From the NCBI GenBank assembly GCA_903921325.1, contig CAIXPL010000005.1:52689-116688 (forward strand): a stretch of 64,000 nt of DNA, in the 5' to 3' direction. The notes beneath the pieces were generated by a model. That model was not told where the DNA came from, ran no database searches, and worked only from the letters and a program-made list of their open reading frames with translations. The position numbers and the translations under genes are program-made. Within the stretch, counting starts at the first letter, position 1. Each line of letters opens with the position of its first letter. The DNA is from an uncultured Pseudomonadota bacterium (GTDB lineage: Bacteria; Pseudomonadota; Gammaproteobacteria; Burkholderiales; SG8-39). Positions 1 through 8,648 of the stretch are shown piece by piece.

Positions 1-189
1 AAAGCGGCCCTGCGCACGTTCGGTGCCCTGCGCAATGCCATGCACCGGTTCGGCCGGTGTCGTGAGCGTCTTACCGAGGCGCAGCCGCGCCCCGGACTCA
101 TCAAACACCGCAAGGTCGGTAAATGTTCCGCCGACGTCGGCCGCGATGCGTTGAGATGAGACGGGCACGGCACTGCTCCAACGAGACAT
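1..189 (-). CDS. Hydantoinase/oxoprolinase A-type subunit, N-terminal part only
   Basis: The gene runs off the left edge, so only its first 63 codons are present. It starts at an ATG read from 189 downwards. After a short serine-rich leader comes RIAADVGGTFTDLAVFD, the N-terminal phosphate-binding signature of the HyuA/oxoprolinase family (ASKHA fold). The family performs ATP-dependent opening of hydantoin or oxoproline rings, or carboxylation of ketones, usually with a HyuB partner. A complete HyuA-HyuB pair lies at 48581-52602, so the genome carries at least two such systems. The gene is divergent from the FKBP gene at 322. The family call is firm; the substrate is unknown. Confidence 0.8.
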   Translation of the reverse strand, partial: MSRWSSAVPVSSQRIAADVGGTFTDLAVFDESGARLRLGKTLTTPAEPVHGIAQGTERAQGRF

Positions 190-321
190 AATCGGCCAAG
201 GTTACCGAAGCCGCCCCAACTGGGCAATCTCGTCCCACGCGCAAGCCCGCTGACGGCATAATCTTTGCGTGGCGTAAGTGCTGGGCATCGGGTCCACCCT
301 CGCCCCCCTTTTGGAGCCCTC

Positions 322-663
322 ATGGCTGAGATCACCACTGCAAGCGGACTTGTCTACGAAGAACTGTTGGTTGGCGAGGGTGCCCTCGCCGAACCTGGCC
401 ACGCGGTCACCGTTCACTACACCGGCTGGCTGACCGATGGCAAGAAATTTGATTCAAGCAAGGATCGCAACGATCCGTTTGAATTTCACCTGGGCGGCGG
501 ACAGGTGATCAAGGGGTGGGATGAAGGTGTGGCTGGCATGAAAGTCGGTGGTCGGCGCAAACTGACCATTCCGCCACAATTGGGCTATGGCGCACGCGGC
601 GCCGGTGGCGTGATTCCGCCCAATGCCACCCTCGTGTTCGAAGTCGAACTGCTCGGAGTCTGA
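322..663 (+). CDS. FKBP-type peptidyl-prolyl cis-trans isomerase
   Basis: A 113-residue single-domain FKBP that speeds cis-trans isomerisation of X-Pro bonds. The start at 322 is chosen because TTGGAG lies just upstream and the protein then begins [15 protein letters not shown], the usual FKBP beginning; an earlier start at 265 would add an unrelated leader. The sequence shows [18 protein letters not shown], then [16 protein letters not shown] and [24 protein letters not shown], all hallmark FKBP stretches. There is no signal peptide, so it is probably cytoplasmic. The stop lies 4 nt before the next start, suggesting coupling with the Bug gene downstream. Confidence 0.93.
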   Translation: MAEITTASGLVYEELLVGEGALAEPGHAVTVHYTGWLTDGKKFDSSKDRNDPFEFHLGGGQVIKGWDEGVAGMKVGGRRKLTIPPQLGYGARGAGGVIPPNATLVFEVELLGV

Positions 664-667
664 TGCC

Positions 668-1675
668 ATGCGCGCCTTGAGTGCCAAACCGATTCGCGGG
701 TGCCTCAAGGCCGCGGTGCTATTCATTCTGACCGCATCGGTCTGCGTCAATGCCCACGCGCAAGCGCAGAGTTATCCCTCGCGGCCGATCACCGTGGTCA
801 TCCCGAATGCACCGGGTGGCAGTTCTGATCCGATTGCGCAAATCGTTGCAGCCAAGATGACCGAGAGCTGGGGCCAGCAGGTGGTGCTTGAGCACCGCGC
901 CGGTGCCAACGGGCTGATTGGGTATAACGCGGCGCGTACGCGCACGCCCGACGGCTATACGCTGTTTCTGGGTAACGACAGTCAGATGGTAACCACGCCG
1001 CACCTGATGCCCGATCTGGGCTACTACGACCGGCACTTCGCTCCGGTGATTCGGGGCGTGAACATCGAATATGTCCTGGCGGTGCATCCGTCGATTCCGG
1101 TGACCAGCGTCCCCGAATTGATCAATTATTTTCGTGCCAATCCAGGCAAGGTGAGCTACGCGCATACCGGTACCGCGAGCATTCATCAGTTGTCGATGGA
1201 AATGCTCAAGATGGCCGGCAATATTCCGGTAGAGGATGTGGTGGGCGTGCCCTACAAGGGCAGTGGCCAGTATTTGATCGATATGGTTTCAGGCGAAGTG
1301 AAGCTTGCCTATGGCGGCCTGCCGCAGACGATGCCCTTTGTGAGGAGCGGCAAGCTGCGAGCGCTCGCGGTGGGGTCGCTCAAGCGACTGGATGCGGCAC
1401 CCGGACTACCGACCATCGCGGAAATCTATCCGGGTTTTGAGACCAACTCCTCGTGGGACTATTTTGCGCCAATCGGCACACCGCCTGACATCATTGCCAA
1501 GCTCAATGCCGAGATCAATCGCATCCTCGCGCTGCCTGATGTGCGCGAGCGCATGCTGTCACAAGCGCTCTACCCGCTGGGGGGCACACCGCAAGAGCTG
1601 GCCGTCCGTATGAAAAGTGATTACGACAAATGGGGTGCGATCATCCATAAGCTTGGATTGAAGCTGGAATCATAG
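668..1675 (+). CDS. Bug/TctC-family tripartite tricarboxylate transporter substrate-binding protein
   Basis: A 335-residue periplasmic binding protein of the Bug family, which captures small carboxylates or related organic solutes. A hydrophobic signal peptide ends near AHAQA at about residue 33. The mature part opens with the family pattern YPSRPITVVIPNAPGG. PDGYT (94-98) and VPYKG (194-198) complete the usual signature. The ATG at 668 is preferred over 623, which lies inside the FKBP gene and would bury the signal peptide. No TctA/TctB membrane genes are nearby, which is typical for orphan Bug genes. The ligand is unknown. Confidence 0.92.
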   Translation: MRALSAKPIRGCLKAAVLFILTASVCVNAHAQAQSYPSRPITVVIPNAPGGSSDPIAQIVAAKMTESWGQQVVLEHRAGANGLIGYNAARTRTPDGYTLFLGNDSQMVTTPHLMPDLGYYDRHFAPVIRGVNIEYVLAVHPSIPVTSVPELINYFRANPGKVSYAHTGTASIHQLSMEMLKMAGNIPVEDVVGVPYKGSGQYLIDMVSGEVKLAYGGLPQTMPFVRSGKLRALAVGSLKRLDAAPGLPTIAEIYPGFETNSSWDYFAPIGTPPDIIAKLNAEINRILALPDVRERMLSQALYPLGGTPQELAVRMKSDYDKWGAIIHKLGLKLES

Positions 1676-1771
1676 ACGCAGTTCACAGAGCCGGTGCCCG
1701 GTTCACCGATTTTGAATAGTCGAGCTGCTTGGTTCGTACCCTAATGTCTGCTGCCAGCAGGAGCCGCGCTG

Positions 1772-2866
1772 ATGCCCGCTGATGCCACTGATGGCGCCTT
1801 ATCTGCCCCGCCCGGTACCGCGGCGGGGCCAAGCCGCTATCCGGTGATCTTTACCGGGCAAGCCGGCGAATACTTCCGCATCTGGATCGTCAATCTGACG
1901 CTGACCATCATCACCCTGGGCATTTACTCGGCCTGGGCCAAGGTACGTCGTCGTCGTTATTTCTATGGCAATACGCGCATTGATGGCGAACCGTTTGAGT
2001 ACCACGGGCAACCCAGGGCGATCCTCAAGGGTCGGCTGATTGCTGTGGCGATCATCGCGGCGGGGTCAGTAACCAGCAATGTCTCGCAAATTGCCGCCGT
2101 GCTGATCAGCATTCTTCAGGGCATTGCTTTCCCCTGGTTGATCGTGCGCTCCATCGCGTTCAACTCGCGCAACTCCTCCCATCGCGGGCTGCGCTTCAGC
2201 TTCAACGGACGCTGGACCGAGCAATTGAAGATTTTTGTGGTGGGCGGCTTGAGTACGATCATCACTCTCGGCGCTGCGTATCCATTCATGAAGGCGCAAT
2301 TGCTGCGGTTCTCCTTTAACCACCATGCCTACGGCCGCACTGCATTCAGTCTCAACCTGAACGCCCGGACGCTGTATGGCATCTATCTGAAGGGCGCCTT
2401 GCTCGCGTTTGGCGGGTCATTTGTAATTGTCTTGGTCAGCCTGCTGGTGAAATTGGCGATGCAATCGAGTATGGGGGCAATGAAGGGCGAGGCGCGGTTT
2501 CTGGCTGCTGTCCTCACCCTTGGCGTGCCAGCGATTTATTTGATCCTGCTCAGTTACTTCGCTGTCGTCACCGCGGGCCTCACCAACGCCACCTGGAATG
2601 CACTCGAGGTCGGATCGGTCCGCTTTGAGAGCACGCTGCGCGCCGGCCGATTGCTGTGGATATATTTCACCAACGCGCTGGGGGTGCTGGTGACGCTGGG
2701 TCTTGCCATTCCCTGGGCAAGCATACGCAGCACGCGCTACCGCGCCGAGTGCCTCACACTCATCTGCCACGGCTCGCTCGCTGACTTTACAGCCCTGAGC
2801 ACCCCTGAGGTGAGCCCCACCGGTGAGGCCATCGCCGATCTGCTAGATTTCGATATCGGCCTGTGA
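1772..2866 (+). CDS. DUF898 (YjgN-like) membrane protein
   Basis: A 364-residue integral membrane protein of the YjgN/DUF898 family, whose function is not established. Family marks are the opening VIFTGQAGEYFRIWIVN, then TLGIYSAWAKVRRRRYFYGNT, repeated in altered form near the C-terminus as TLGLAIPWASIRSTRY. Several hydrophobic spans separate these blocks. Its stop overlaps the GTG start of the M48 peptidase by 4 nt (GTGA), so the two are almost certainly translated together. This pairing suggests a shared role at the inner membrane, perhaps protein quality control, but that is inference from context only. Confidence 0.85.
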   Translation: MPADATDGALSAPPGTAAGPSRYPVIFTGQAGEYFRIWIVNLTLTIITLGIYSAWAKVRRRRYFYGNTRIDGEPFEYHGQPRAILKGRLIAVAIIAAGSVTSNVSQIAAVLISILQGIAFPWLIVRSIAFNSRNSSHRGLRFSFNGRWTEQLKIFVVGGLSTIITLGAAYPFMKAQLLRFSFNHHAYGRTAFSLNLNARTLYGIYLKGALLAFGGSFVIVLVSLLVKLAMQSSMGAMKGEARFLAAVLTLGVPAIYLILLSYFAVVTAGLTNATWNALEVGSVRFESTLRAGRLLWIYFTNALGVLVTLGLAIPWASIRSTRYRAECLTLICHGSLADFTALSTPEVSPTGEAIADLLDFDIGL

Positions 2867-4047
2867 GCATAAAAATCAGCCACGCGTCCGGACACGTTGG
2901 TCAGATGAACCGTGCGCCGATAACCGTTGAATTCCAGGCACGGTATTTTGATGGGCAGCGCTCGGGGTTCCAGCCGGTGCGGGTGGAGATCTGCGACGGG
3001 CAAGTCCTGATCACGGGCGAGACGCTGCACTTGCAATTGGATTTGGCCGAACTCACGCCCGATGCGCCGTTGGGTCGATTGCAGCGCACGCTGCGCATGC
3101 GCTCGGGCGGCGAGCTTTGCACTGACGACCATGAAGTGATCGAGCGCCTGTTTCCACACTCCCAGCCGATTGACCGTTTCGCGCAGAAGATTGAACGGCG
3201 CTGGGGCTATGCGCTGGCGGCCCTGGTGCTGCTCGGATTTGCGATCTGGTGGGCGCTGAGTGTAGGTGTGCCGCTTGCCGCCCGGCCGCTCGCGGCGATG
3301 GTTCCAGAGGGCATGCAGAACTCCCTCGGCGAGCAGACACTGGATGCGATTGACACCATGACCTGTAAGCCAAGCGGGCTCACTCCGCGGCGCACCGATG
3401 AGGTCAAGGAGGTACTCAAACGAACGGTGCATGGATTGCCCGATGAAACCCGGTTTCAACTGGCACTGCGCAACTGTCCGGGCTTGGGTGCCAATGCCTT
3501 TGCGCTACCAGGCGGCATGATTCTGGTCACCGATGATTTGGCGAATCTGGCTCAGAGCGATGAGCAACTGCTGGCAGTGCTCGCCCATGAGGTAGGCCAT
3601 GTGGTCGCGCGCCATGGCTTGCGCGGACTGATTCAGACCAGTCTGGGTGCCGTCCTGATGGGCACGGTACTGGGGGATGCGACCGCGATCACCGGACTTG
3701 CTTACGCGCTACCCACATTCTTATTGCAGAACGGCTATACCCGAGCGATGGAGACAGAGGCCGACACATTTGCATTCGAGCGCATGAAAGCGGTGGGTGT
3801 ATCAACCGAATACTTTGCGCAGATCATGACACTGCTTATGCAGGCACACGAGGCAAAGTCCGCGAAAAGCCCGGCCGCGACGCCTGCGCAGGACGCATCC
3901 GAAACGACATCGACCGATACAACGGCCTCGCCTCACGACGAAGCGCCGCACTCCGACTCAAACAGTCACTCGGGTAAAGTGATTGATTACTTCTCCAACC
4001 ATCCGGCCACTGAAGAACGTATCCGGCGAGCACGCGAATACCACTAG
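2863..4047 (+). CDS. M48-family membrane-anchored zinc metallopeptidase
   Basis: A 394-residue protein. Residues 1-105 form an N-terminal region of unknown fold, and about 114-136 a single membrane span (WGYALAALVLLGFAIWW). The peptidase domain follows with the zinc motif HEVGH at 242-246 and the third ligand in ETEAD at 297-301. The domain is expected to face the periplasm. A Ser/Thr/Pro-rich stretch (about 345-375) precedes the C-terminal NHPATEERI block usual in this family. The GTG start overlaps the DUF898 stop by 4 nt, indicating translational coupling. Substrates are unknown; the family includes BepA- and LoiP-like envelope proteases. Confidence 0.88.
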   Translation: MSIKISHASGHVGQMNRAPITVEFQARYFDGQRSGFQPVRVEICDGQVLITGETLHLQLDLAELTPDAPLGRLQRTLRMRSGGELCTDDHEVIERLFPHSQPIDRFAQKIERRWGYALAALVLLGFAIWWALSVGVPLAARPLAAMVPEGMQNSLGEQTLDAIDTMTCKPSGLTPRRTDEVKEVLKRTVHGLPDETRFQLALRNCPGLGANAFALPGGMILVTDDLANLAQSDEQLLAVLAHEVGHVVARHGLRGLIQTSLGAVLMGTVLGDATAITGLAYALPTFLLQNGYTRAMETEADTFAFERMKAVGVSTEYFAQIMTLLMQAHEAKSAKSPAATPAQDASETTSTDTTASPHDEAPHSDSNSHSGKVIDYFSNHPATEERIRRAREYH

Positions 4048-4149
4048 CAGGACTTGACGTTGAATTGAAGAAACGCGCTAGAGTGTGCCTGCTGCCGCCT
4101 GCGCAAGCGATGCTCCACCACATAATCAGAATCGATCGCCGAGGTCTTC

Positions 4150-5205
4150 ATGGTGTCCTACCGAGAGCAATACTTCCCCAACACCGAGCCTCTGGCCACC
4201 GATGAGATGCGCATCATCGCGCTTGGCACCGGTCGCCCCTTCGTACGCCCGGCGCAAGCGAACGCCGGCTGGTTGATCGAGCTGGGCAATGGCGACAAAT
4301 TCATGTTCGACTTTGGCTTTGGGACTCAAATGCGCTTCGGTGCGCTGGAGATTCCCTACCAATCGATGACCGCCTACTTTGCCACCCACTTGCACACCGA
4401 TCATGTGGGCGACTTTGCGCAGATCTGGATTGGTAGTTGGGCGGGCGGGCGAACGGTACCACTGGAGGTCTATGGGCCCTCTGGTCCCGAGCGCAAGTAT
4501 GGCTTTGCACACTTCGTCGAGAAGCAGCGCGAGTCCTACGCCTGGGACACCGACACGCGGGTCGGGCTGCTACCGGCGATTGGCGCGGAGATCAATGTCC
4601 ACGAGTTCGACTACTCCAAGCCACATGTCATTTATGAAAAAAATGGCGTGACGATCAGCTGCTTTCCAGCCGTCCATATTTATGACGGCCCGGTCAGCCT
4701 GCGGCTGGACTGGAATGGCTTGTCGTTTGTGTATTCCGGCGACACGACCCCAAGCTACTTCATGCCCGAGAATGCCAAGGACGTGGATGTGCTCGTCCAT
4801 GAGACCTTCAACACGGTCGATCAGCTCATGGAACGTTCGGGCTATGACGAGCGCACGGCCCGCGGCATCGGCACGATGGCGCACTCCGATCCGGCTGAGG
4901 CTGGCAAAGTGTTTGAGCTGTGCTCACCGCGCCTGGCAGTGGCTTTCCACTTTTTCAATGACTTTGACACGGCCCCCGAGATGGAAAGCGCAATCCGCCA
5001 GCATTACAAAGGCGCGCTGGCACTGGCCAAGGATCTGATGGTGATCAATGTCACCCGTGAACGCATTCTCACCCGCATGGCCGTGACCAGTTCGCATGTG
5101 TGGCCCAACAAGGAACACCATGACGCGTTTCGCACCGCGGAGCGCAAGGAGCGCATGAAAATGTCGCGCTGGCTCTCCGATAAGCAGATTTTTCCGAAGT
5201 TCTAG
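4150..5205 (+). CDS. MBL-fold metallo-hydrolase
   Basis: A 351-residue metallo-beta-lactamase-fold hydrolase. The HxHxDH metal motif (HLHTDH) is at 80-85, and a further metal-ligand aspartate is probably in YSGDTTPSYF. The N-terminal block DEMRIIALGTGRPF is typical of the arylsulfatase/ribonuclease-Z-like branch. No signal peptide is evident, so it probably acts in the cytoplasm. The layout resembles enzymes annotated as GntH-like MBL hydrolases in other proteobacteria, but that similarity is from memory and the substrate is not known. It sits just upstream of a Bug gene, a typical pairing of enzyme and uptake protein in these bacteria. Confidence 0.82.
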   Translation: MVSYREQYFPNTEPLATDEMRIIALGTGRPFVRPAQANAGWLIELGNGDKFMFDFGFGTQMRFGALEIPYQSMTAYFATHLHTDHVGDFAQIWIGSWAGGRTVPLEVYGPSGPERKYGFAHFVEKQRESYAWDTDTRVGLLPAIGAEINVHEFDYSKPHVIYEKNGVTISCFPAVHIYDGPVSLRLDWNGLSFVYSGDTTPSYFMPENAKDVDVLVHETFNTVDQLMERSGYDERTARGIGTMAHSDPAEAGKVFELCSPRLAVAFHFFNDFDTAPEMESAIRQHYKGALALAKDLMVINVTRERILTRMAVTSSHVWPNKEHHDAFRTAERKERMKMSRWLSDKQIFPKF

Positions 5206-5209
5206 TTCC

Positions 5210-6364
5210 GTGCAAGCGAGCGAACGTCGACGCTGCGAAACGCCCTGCAGACCGCTGAATCCGAGTGCTGCGCGATCGATGACTCGAAGTACCGAATCAG
5301 CGGATCCGGGCGTTGCGCGATCGATCATTCGAGGCACCGAATCGCAGGCACCTCGTGCGCGCATCGAGCGAGGCAACTGGCGCCACGCGCAATGGCTGGC
5401 GTGGGCACTATTCACCTTCGGCGCACTGCTCGCCGCGAGCCGGGTGTCCGCCCAGGACTGGCCCAACCGGCCGATCCATCTGGTGATGCCGTTCGCACCC
5501 GGCGGCCTGGTTGAGAGCGTGCTGGCGGTCGTTCGCGAACCGGTCGAGGCACGGCTGGGTCAGCGGCTCATTCTGGAACACAAGGCGGGTGCCGGGGGGA
5601 TTGTCGGCATGCAGTCGGTACTCGCAGCAACCGCCGATGGCTATACGATGGCGGTGGTGCCCTCGAACACCATGGTGATCAATCAGTTTCTCTATCGCGA
5701 CATGCCGTTTGATCCCTTGCGCGATTTTCAACCCGTTACGCTACTGGTCGATGTGCCCCTGGTGCTGTCGATCAGTGCGCGACTGCCAATGCGCCGCCTG
5801 GACGAATTTTTGGCCTACGCACGGAGCCATCCCGGGGCGGTCCATTACGGCTCACCTGGGCCGGGCACGCCGCCCCACCTGGCAGGCGAACTGCTCGCCC
5901 GCGCAGCGCATCTCGATCTGATCCATGTGCCCTACAAAGGCGGGGCGGCGGCCGCCACGGCGCTCATGGCAAATGAGATTCAGTGCATGTTGATAGCCTA
6001 TGTCTCGCTGGCCGGGCAGATTCAGGGTTCGGCGGTGCGACCGCTTGCGGTGATCGCCCCGGCGCGGCTGGCAGCGCTGCCTGACACGCCCACCATGGCA
6101 GAAGCGGGAGAACCGGCGCTGGCCGATGCGCTCCCCAGCAGCTGGTGGGGCATTGTCGCCGCTCGCGGCACGCCTGAGAACGCGATACGTCGTACCGCAG
6201 AGGCGTTCGCACAGGCCCTTTCAGGTCCGCTCGCGGCGGAGCGATTGCGCGAATCTGGCCTGGTACCCAATGCTTCGAATGCGGCCGCCTTGGCCCGGCG
6301 CATGACGCGCGAGGCCGCTTACTGGCAAGTCAAGATGTCTGAGTTGAACATCAAAGCGGAGTGA
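5210..6364 (+). CDS. Bug/TctC-family substrate-binding protein with extended N-terminus
   Basis: A Bug protein of 384 residues if translation begins at the GTG at 5210, or 361 from the ATG at 5279. The hydrophobic signal segment WLAWALFTFGALLAA is preceded by about 60 hydrophilic residues, unusual for an exported protein, so the real start may be later. That extension contains two copies of a 15-residue unit encoded by a 45-bp imperfect tandem repeat. The mature part shows DWPNRPIHLVMPFAPGG, an ADGYT motif and VPYKG. It begins 4 nt after the MBL gene ends, so the two are probably one operon. The family call is firm and the start is not. Confidence 0.88.
   Translation: MQASERRRCETPCRPLNPSAARSMTRSTESADPGVARSIIRGTESQAPRARIERGNWRHAQWLAWALFTFGALLAASRVSAQDWPNRPIHLVMPFAPGGLVESVLAVVREPVEARLGQRLILEHKAGAGGIVGMQSVLAATADGYTMAVVPSNTMVINQFLYRDMPFDPLRDFQPVTLLVDVPLVLSISARLPMRRLDEFLAYARSHPGAVHYGSPGPGTPPHLAGELLARAAHLDLIHVPYKGGAAAATALMANEIQCMLIAYVSLAGQIQGSAVRPLAVIAPARLAALPDTPTMAEAGEPALADALPSSWWGIVAARGTPENAIRRTAEAFAQALSGPLAAERLRESGLVPNASNAAALARRMTREAAYWQVKMSELNIKAE
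5269..5358 (+). repeat. 45-bp imperfect tandem duplication in the Bug gene 5' end
   Basis: Two adjacent copies begin with TGCGCGATCGAT at 5269 and 5314. Each continues through CTCGAAGTACCGAATC or TTCGAGGCACCGAATC. In the reading frame they give ARSMTRSTES and ARSIIRGTES. The period is a multiple of three, so the frame is kept. Confidence 0.7.
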
Positions 6365-6397
6365 GTTCTTTAAACAACGACCCTGGAGACCAAGACA

Positions 6398-6871
6398 ATG
6401 GCTAACGATTCAAACGCCGTTTCAAGCAATGCCGCTCGCCCCAAGTTATTGATACCTGCTCTGGACGGATTTTACCGGGCAGTCGACCCTTTCGTATGGT
6501 TGATCGTGCGATTCGCCGTGGGCTTCAATCTGCTGGTGCACGGCTGGGGCAAGGTAGTGAAAGGGCCGGCCGCCTATGTTCCAGGTTTCGTCGAACACGG
6601 ATTTGACAACGCCATCGTCTGGGTCTGGGCGGATCTGGGCATCGAGTTCGTCGGCGGCATCGCGCTGATACTGGGTCTGTTCACACGGTTCTTTGCTGCT
6701 GCTGCCACGATCGAAATGGCGATCATCTTCGCCCTGTACTGGCACAACGGGTTTTCCTGGCTCAACCGCGGCTATGAATACGTGCTGATGTGGGGGTTGG
6801 TCCTCTTTGCCATCGCACTGCGTGGCGGCGGTCAATACTCGGTTGATCGCGTCATCGGCAAGGAACTGTAG
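6398..6871 (+). CDS. DoxX-family membrane protein
   Basis: A 157-residue protein with about four membrane spans. It carries the DoxX pattern of an arginine in the first span and NLLVHGWGKV after it (LIVRFAVGFNLLVHGWGKV). The later GIEFVGGIALILGLFTRF and AIIFALYWHNGF blocks also fit the family. DoxX proteins are small inner-membrane proteins linked in some bacteria to quinone or redox chemistry; no function can be read here. CTGGAGACC precedes the ATG. It follows the Bug gene by 33 nt and may belong to the same operon. Confidence 0.85.
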   Translation: MANDSNAVSSNAARPKLLIPALDGFYRAVDPFVWLIVRFAVGFNLLVHGWGKVVKGPAAYVPGFVEHGFDNAIVWVWADLGIEFVGGIALILGLFTRFFAAAATIEMAIIFALYWHNGFSWLNRGYEYVLMWGLVLFAIALRGGGQYSVDRVIGKEL

Positions 6872-6874
6872 ACA

Positions 6875-7429
6875 TCAGAACGACGAACCGGGCTGTGCCA
6901 GAAAGGCAATTTCCTCGGACGTGGACACGCGTCCGAGGATCTGGTTTCGGTGCGGATAACGCCCGAACCGGTCAACGATGGTCTTGTGCTGCAGCTCGGA
7001 TCGCAGATTGGACTCCAAGCCCGGCACACTGAACAGTGCCAGCGCCTCGGCATGAATGAGCGCCGATTCACTGTGCATATAGGGCAAGTAGAGGAAAGCG
7101 CGTTGCTCTACAGGTAGTAACTGATCAAAGCCTCGCGCTACCGCCACTTGCGCGAGAGTCAATGCCATGCGATCGCAAGCAAAGGCGCCGGCCTCACCGC
7201 GATGGATATTGCGTGAAAACTGATCCAGCACGATCACCTCGGCGAGCGCCCCGCGCGGCTCGTTCCGCCAGACAGCCAATTCGCACTGCGCCGCGGCGGC
7301 GTGTACGGCGCCAAAGCGAGCGGCAATCAACTGATCAAGCACCGGATCAATCTTCCACCACTGGACCGGTTGCAGCTCGTCAAACCAGAAGTGCAAGACG
7401 CTGTCAGAGGATTCTGGATGTATTGGCAT
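6875..7429 (-). CDS. DUF924-family protein
   Basis: A 184-residue soluble protein of the DUF924 family (tetratricopeptide-like helical fold). The family signatures are present in order: VLHFWFDELQPVQWW at the N-terminus, then EVIVLDQFSRNIHRG, AFLYLPYMHSES, and the C-terminal FGRYPHRNQILGRVST. Function is unknown in the family. It is convergent with the DoxX gene, with only 3 nt between the stops, so no terminator of its own is likely there. Nothing is unusual apart from this compact arrangement. Confidence 0.9.
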   Translation of the reverse strand: MPIHPESSDSVLHFWFDELQPVQWWKIDPVLDQLIAARFGAVHAAAAQCELAVWRNEPRGALAEVIVLDQFSRNIHRGEAGAFACDRMALTLAQVAVARGFDQLLPVEQRAFLYLPYMHSESALIHAEALALFSVPGLESNLRSELQHKTIVDRFGRYPHRNQILGRVSTSEEIAFLAQPGSSF

Positions 7430-7582
7430 GCCCGCGGGATTCCTGAATAACGGCGATGCGAAACGCCTGCGCCGAGTGCGTGTGGGGGTCAGCGCGACCC
7501 GTTACCGAACGGCATTACGGCGAGGTGTTACTGCGATAATGCGCACTGTGCGCGAATTTGACCTCCACTGGCAAGGTGCCCG

Positions 7583-8602
7583 ATGACTGTATACAAAGCA
7601 GGTGTTCAATCCGCCACCCAGGGACAGCGCACAACGAGGAGCTTGCTCGTTGTGCTCGGTATTGCATTGGCTGCACTGGTAATGAGCACCACCGCAAGCG
7701 CACAGTACCCAACCAAGCCGATTCGTCTTTTTGTGCCGGCCGCCGCCGGTGATGGCACCGACATTGTCGCGCGCCTGCTTGCACATCAACTCACCGAGTC
7801 GCTCGGTCAGACTCTGGTCGTGGAAAATCGTCCAGGCGCGGGCGGCAGTATCGCTGCAGCGGTAGTCGCGGCGGCCGCACCCGATGGCTACACGCTGATG
7901 CTTGCCAACGGCAGTTCACATGGCGTGACACCCGGCCTGTACCCGCATCTACCCTACGACACACTGGCCGATTTCGCAGCGATCACGTTGATCGCCGTGT
8001 CGCCCAATCTACTGGTGGTCAATCCGAATACGCCTGCGGTCGATATCGCCAGTTTTCTTGCGTGGGTGCGCGCCAATCCGGGCAAAGTCGACGTGGCATC
8101 GGCGGGCAATGGCAGCCTGTCACATCTGTCGGTCGAAATGCTGCGCAGCCTCGGACACCTCGCCATCGTGAACGTAGGCTACAAGAGCGCAGCGCTGGCA
8201 TTGAATGATCTTGCCGCAGGGCAGGTGGCTGCCATGATCATCAATATTCCAAGCACACTGGCCTTGGTAAAGGCAGGAAAGCTGCGTGCCATTGCCACCA
8301 CCAGCGCGACTCGAACCTCACTCATGCCCGAGCTGCCAACCCTTGCCGAGGCAGGCCTCACCGGCTATGAAACGCTGGCCTGGTTTGGTCTGGTCGCACC
8401 TGCGCGCACGCCCGTTGCCATCGTACGCAGGCTTCAATCAGAAACCGCCCGCGCGCTGGCGCGGCCTGAATTGCGCGAACAGCTCCACTCCATGGGTGCC
8501 GAGCCGGTCGGCAATTCAGCGGAAGCATTTGCGAATTTCATGAGAAGCGAAATCACCAAATACACCAAGGTGATTCACGAGGCCGGCATCAAGGTCGAGT
8601 AG
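7583..8602 (+). CDS. Bug/TctC-family substrate-binding protein
   Basis: A 339-residue periplasmic binding protein. The signal peptide has a hydrophobic core LLVVLGIALAALVM and ends at about TASA (residue 40). Next come YPTKPIRLFVPAAAGDGTDIVARLL, then ENRPGAGGS and PDGYT. The usual VPYKG is replaced by VGYKSAA, so the ligand-pocket loop differs slightly from its neighbours. The stop codon sits inside a 16-bp tandem duplication. The gene stands alone, convergent with another Bug gene 46 nt downstream. The ligand is unknown. Confidence 0.9.
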   Translation: MTVYKAGVQSATQGQRTTRSLLVVLGIALAALVMSTTASAQYPTKPIRLFVPAAAGDGTDIVARLLAHQLTESLGQTLVVENRPGAGGSIAAAVVAAAAPDGYTLMLANGSSHGVTPGLYPHLPYDTLADFAAITLIAVSPNLLVVNPNTPAVDIASFLAWVRANPGKVDVASAGNGSLSHLSVEMLRSLGHLAIVNVGYKSAALALNDLAAGQVAAMIINIPSTLALVKAGKLRAIATTSATRTSLMPELPTLAEAGLTGYETLAWFGLVAPARTPVAIVRRLQSETARALARPELREQLHSMGAEPVGNSAEAFANFMRSEITKYTKVIHEAGIKVE

Positions 8603-8616
8603 CATCAAGGTCGAGT
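8586..8616 (+). repeat. Short tandem duplication across a stop codon
   Basis: GCATCAAGGTCGAGT occurs at 8586-8600 and again at 8602-8616, a 16-bp period. The TAG stop of the upstream Bug gene is formed at the junction, and the second copy is non-coding. Confidence 0.75.
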
Positions 8617-8648
8617 CAGTGGCGCACACTTGCGCTCACCCCTCGCGA

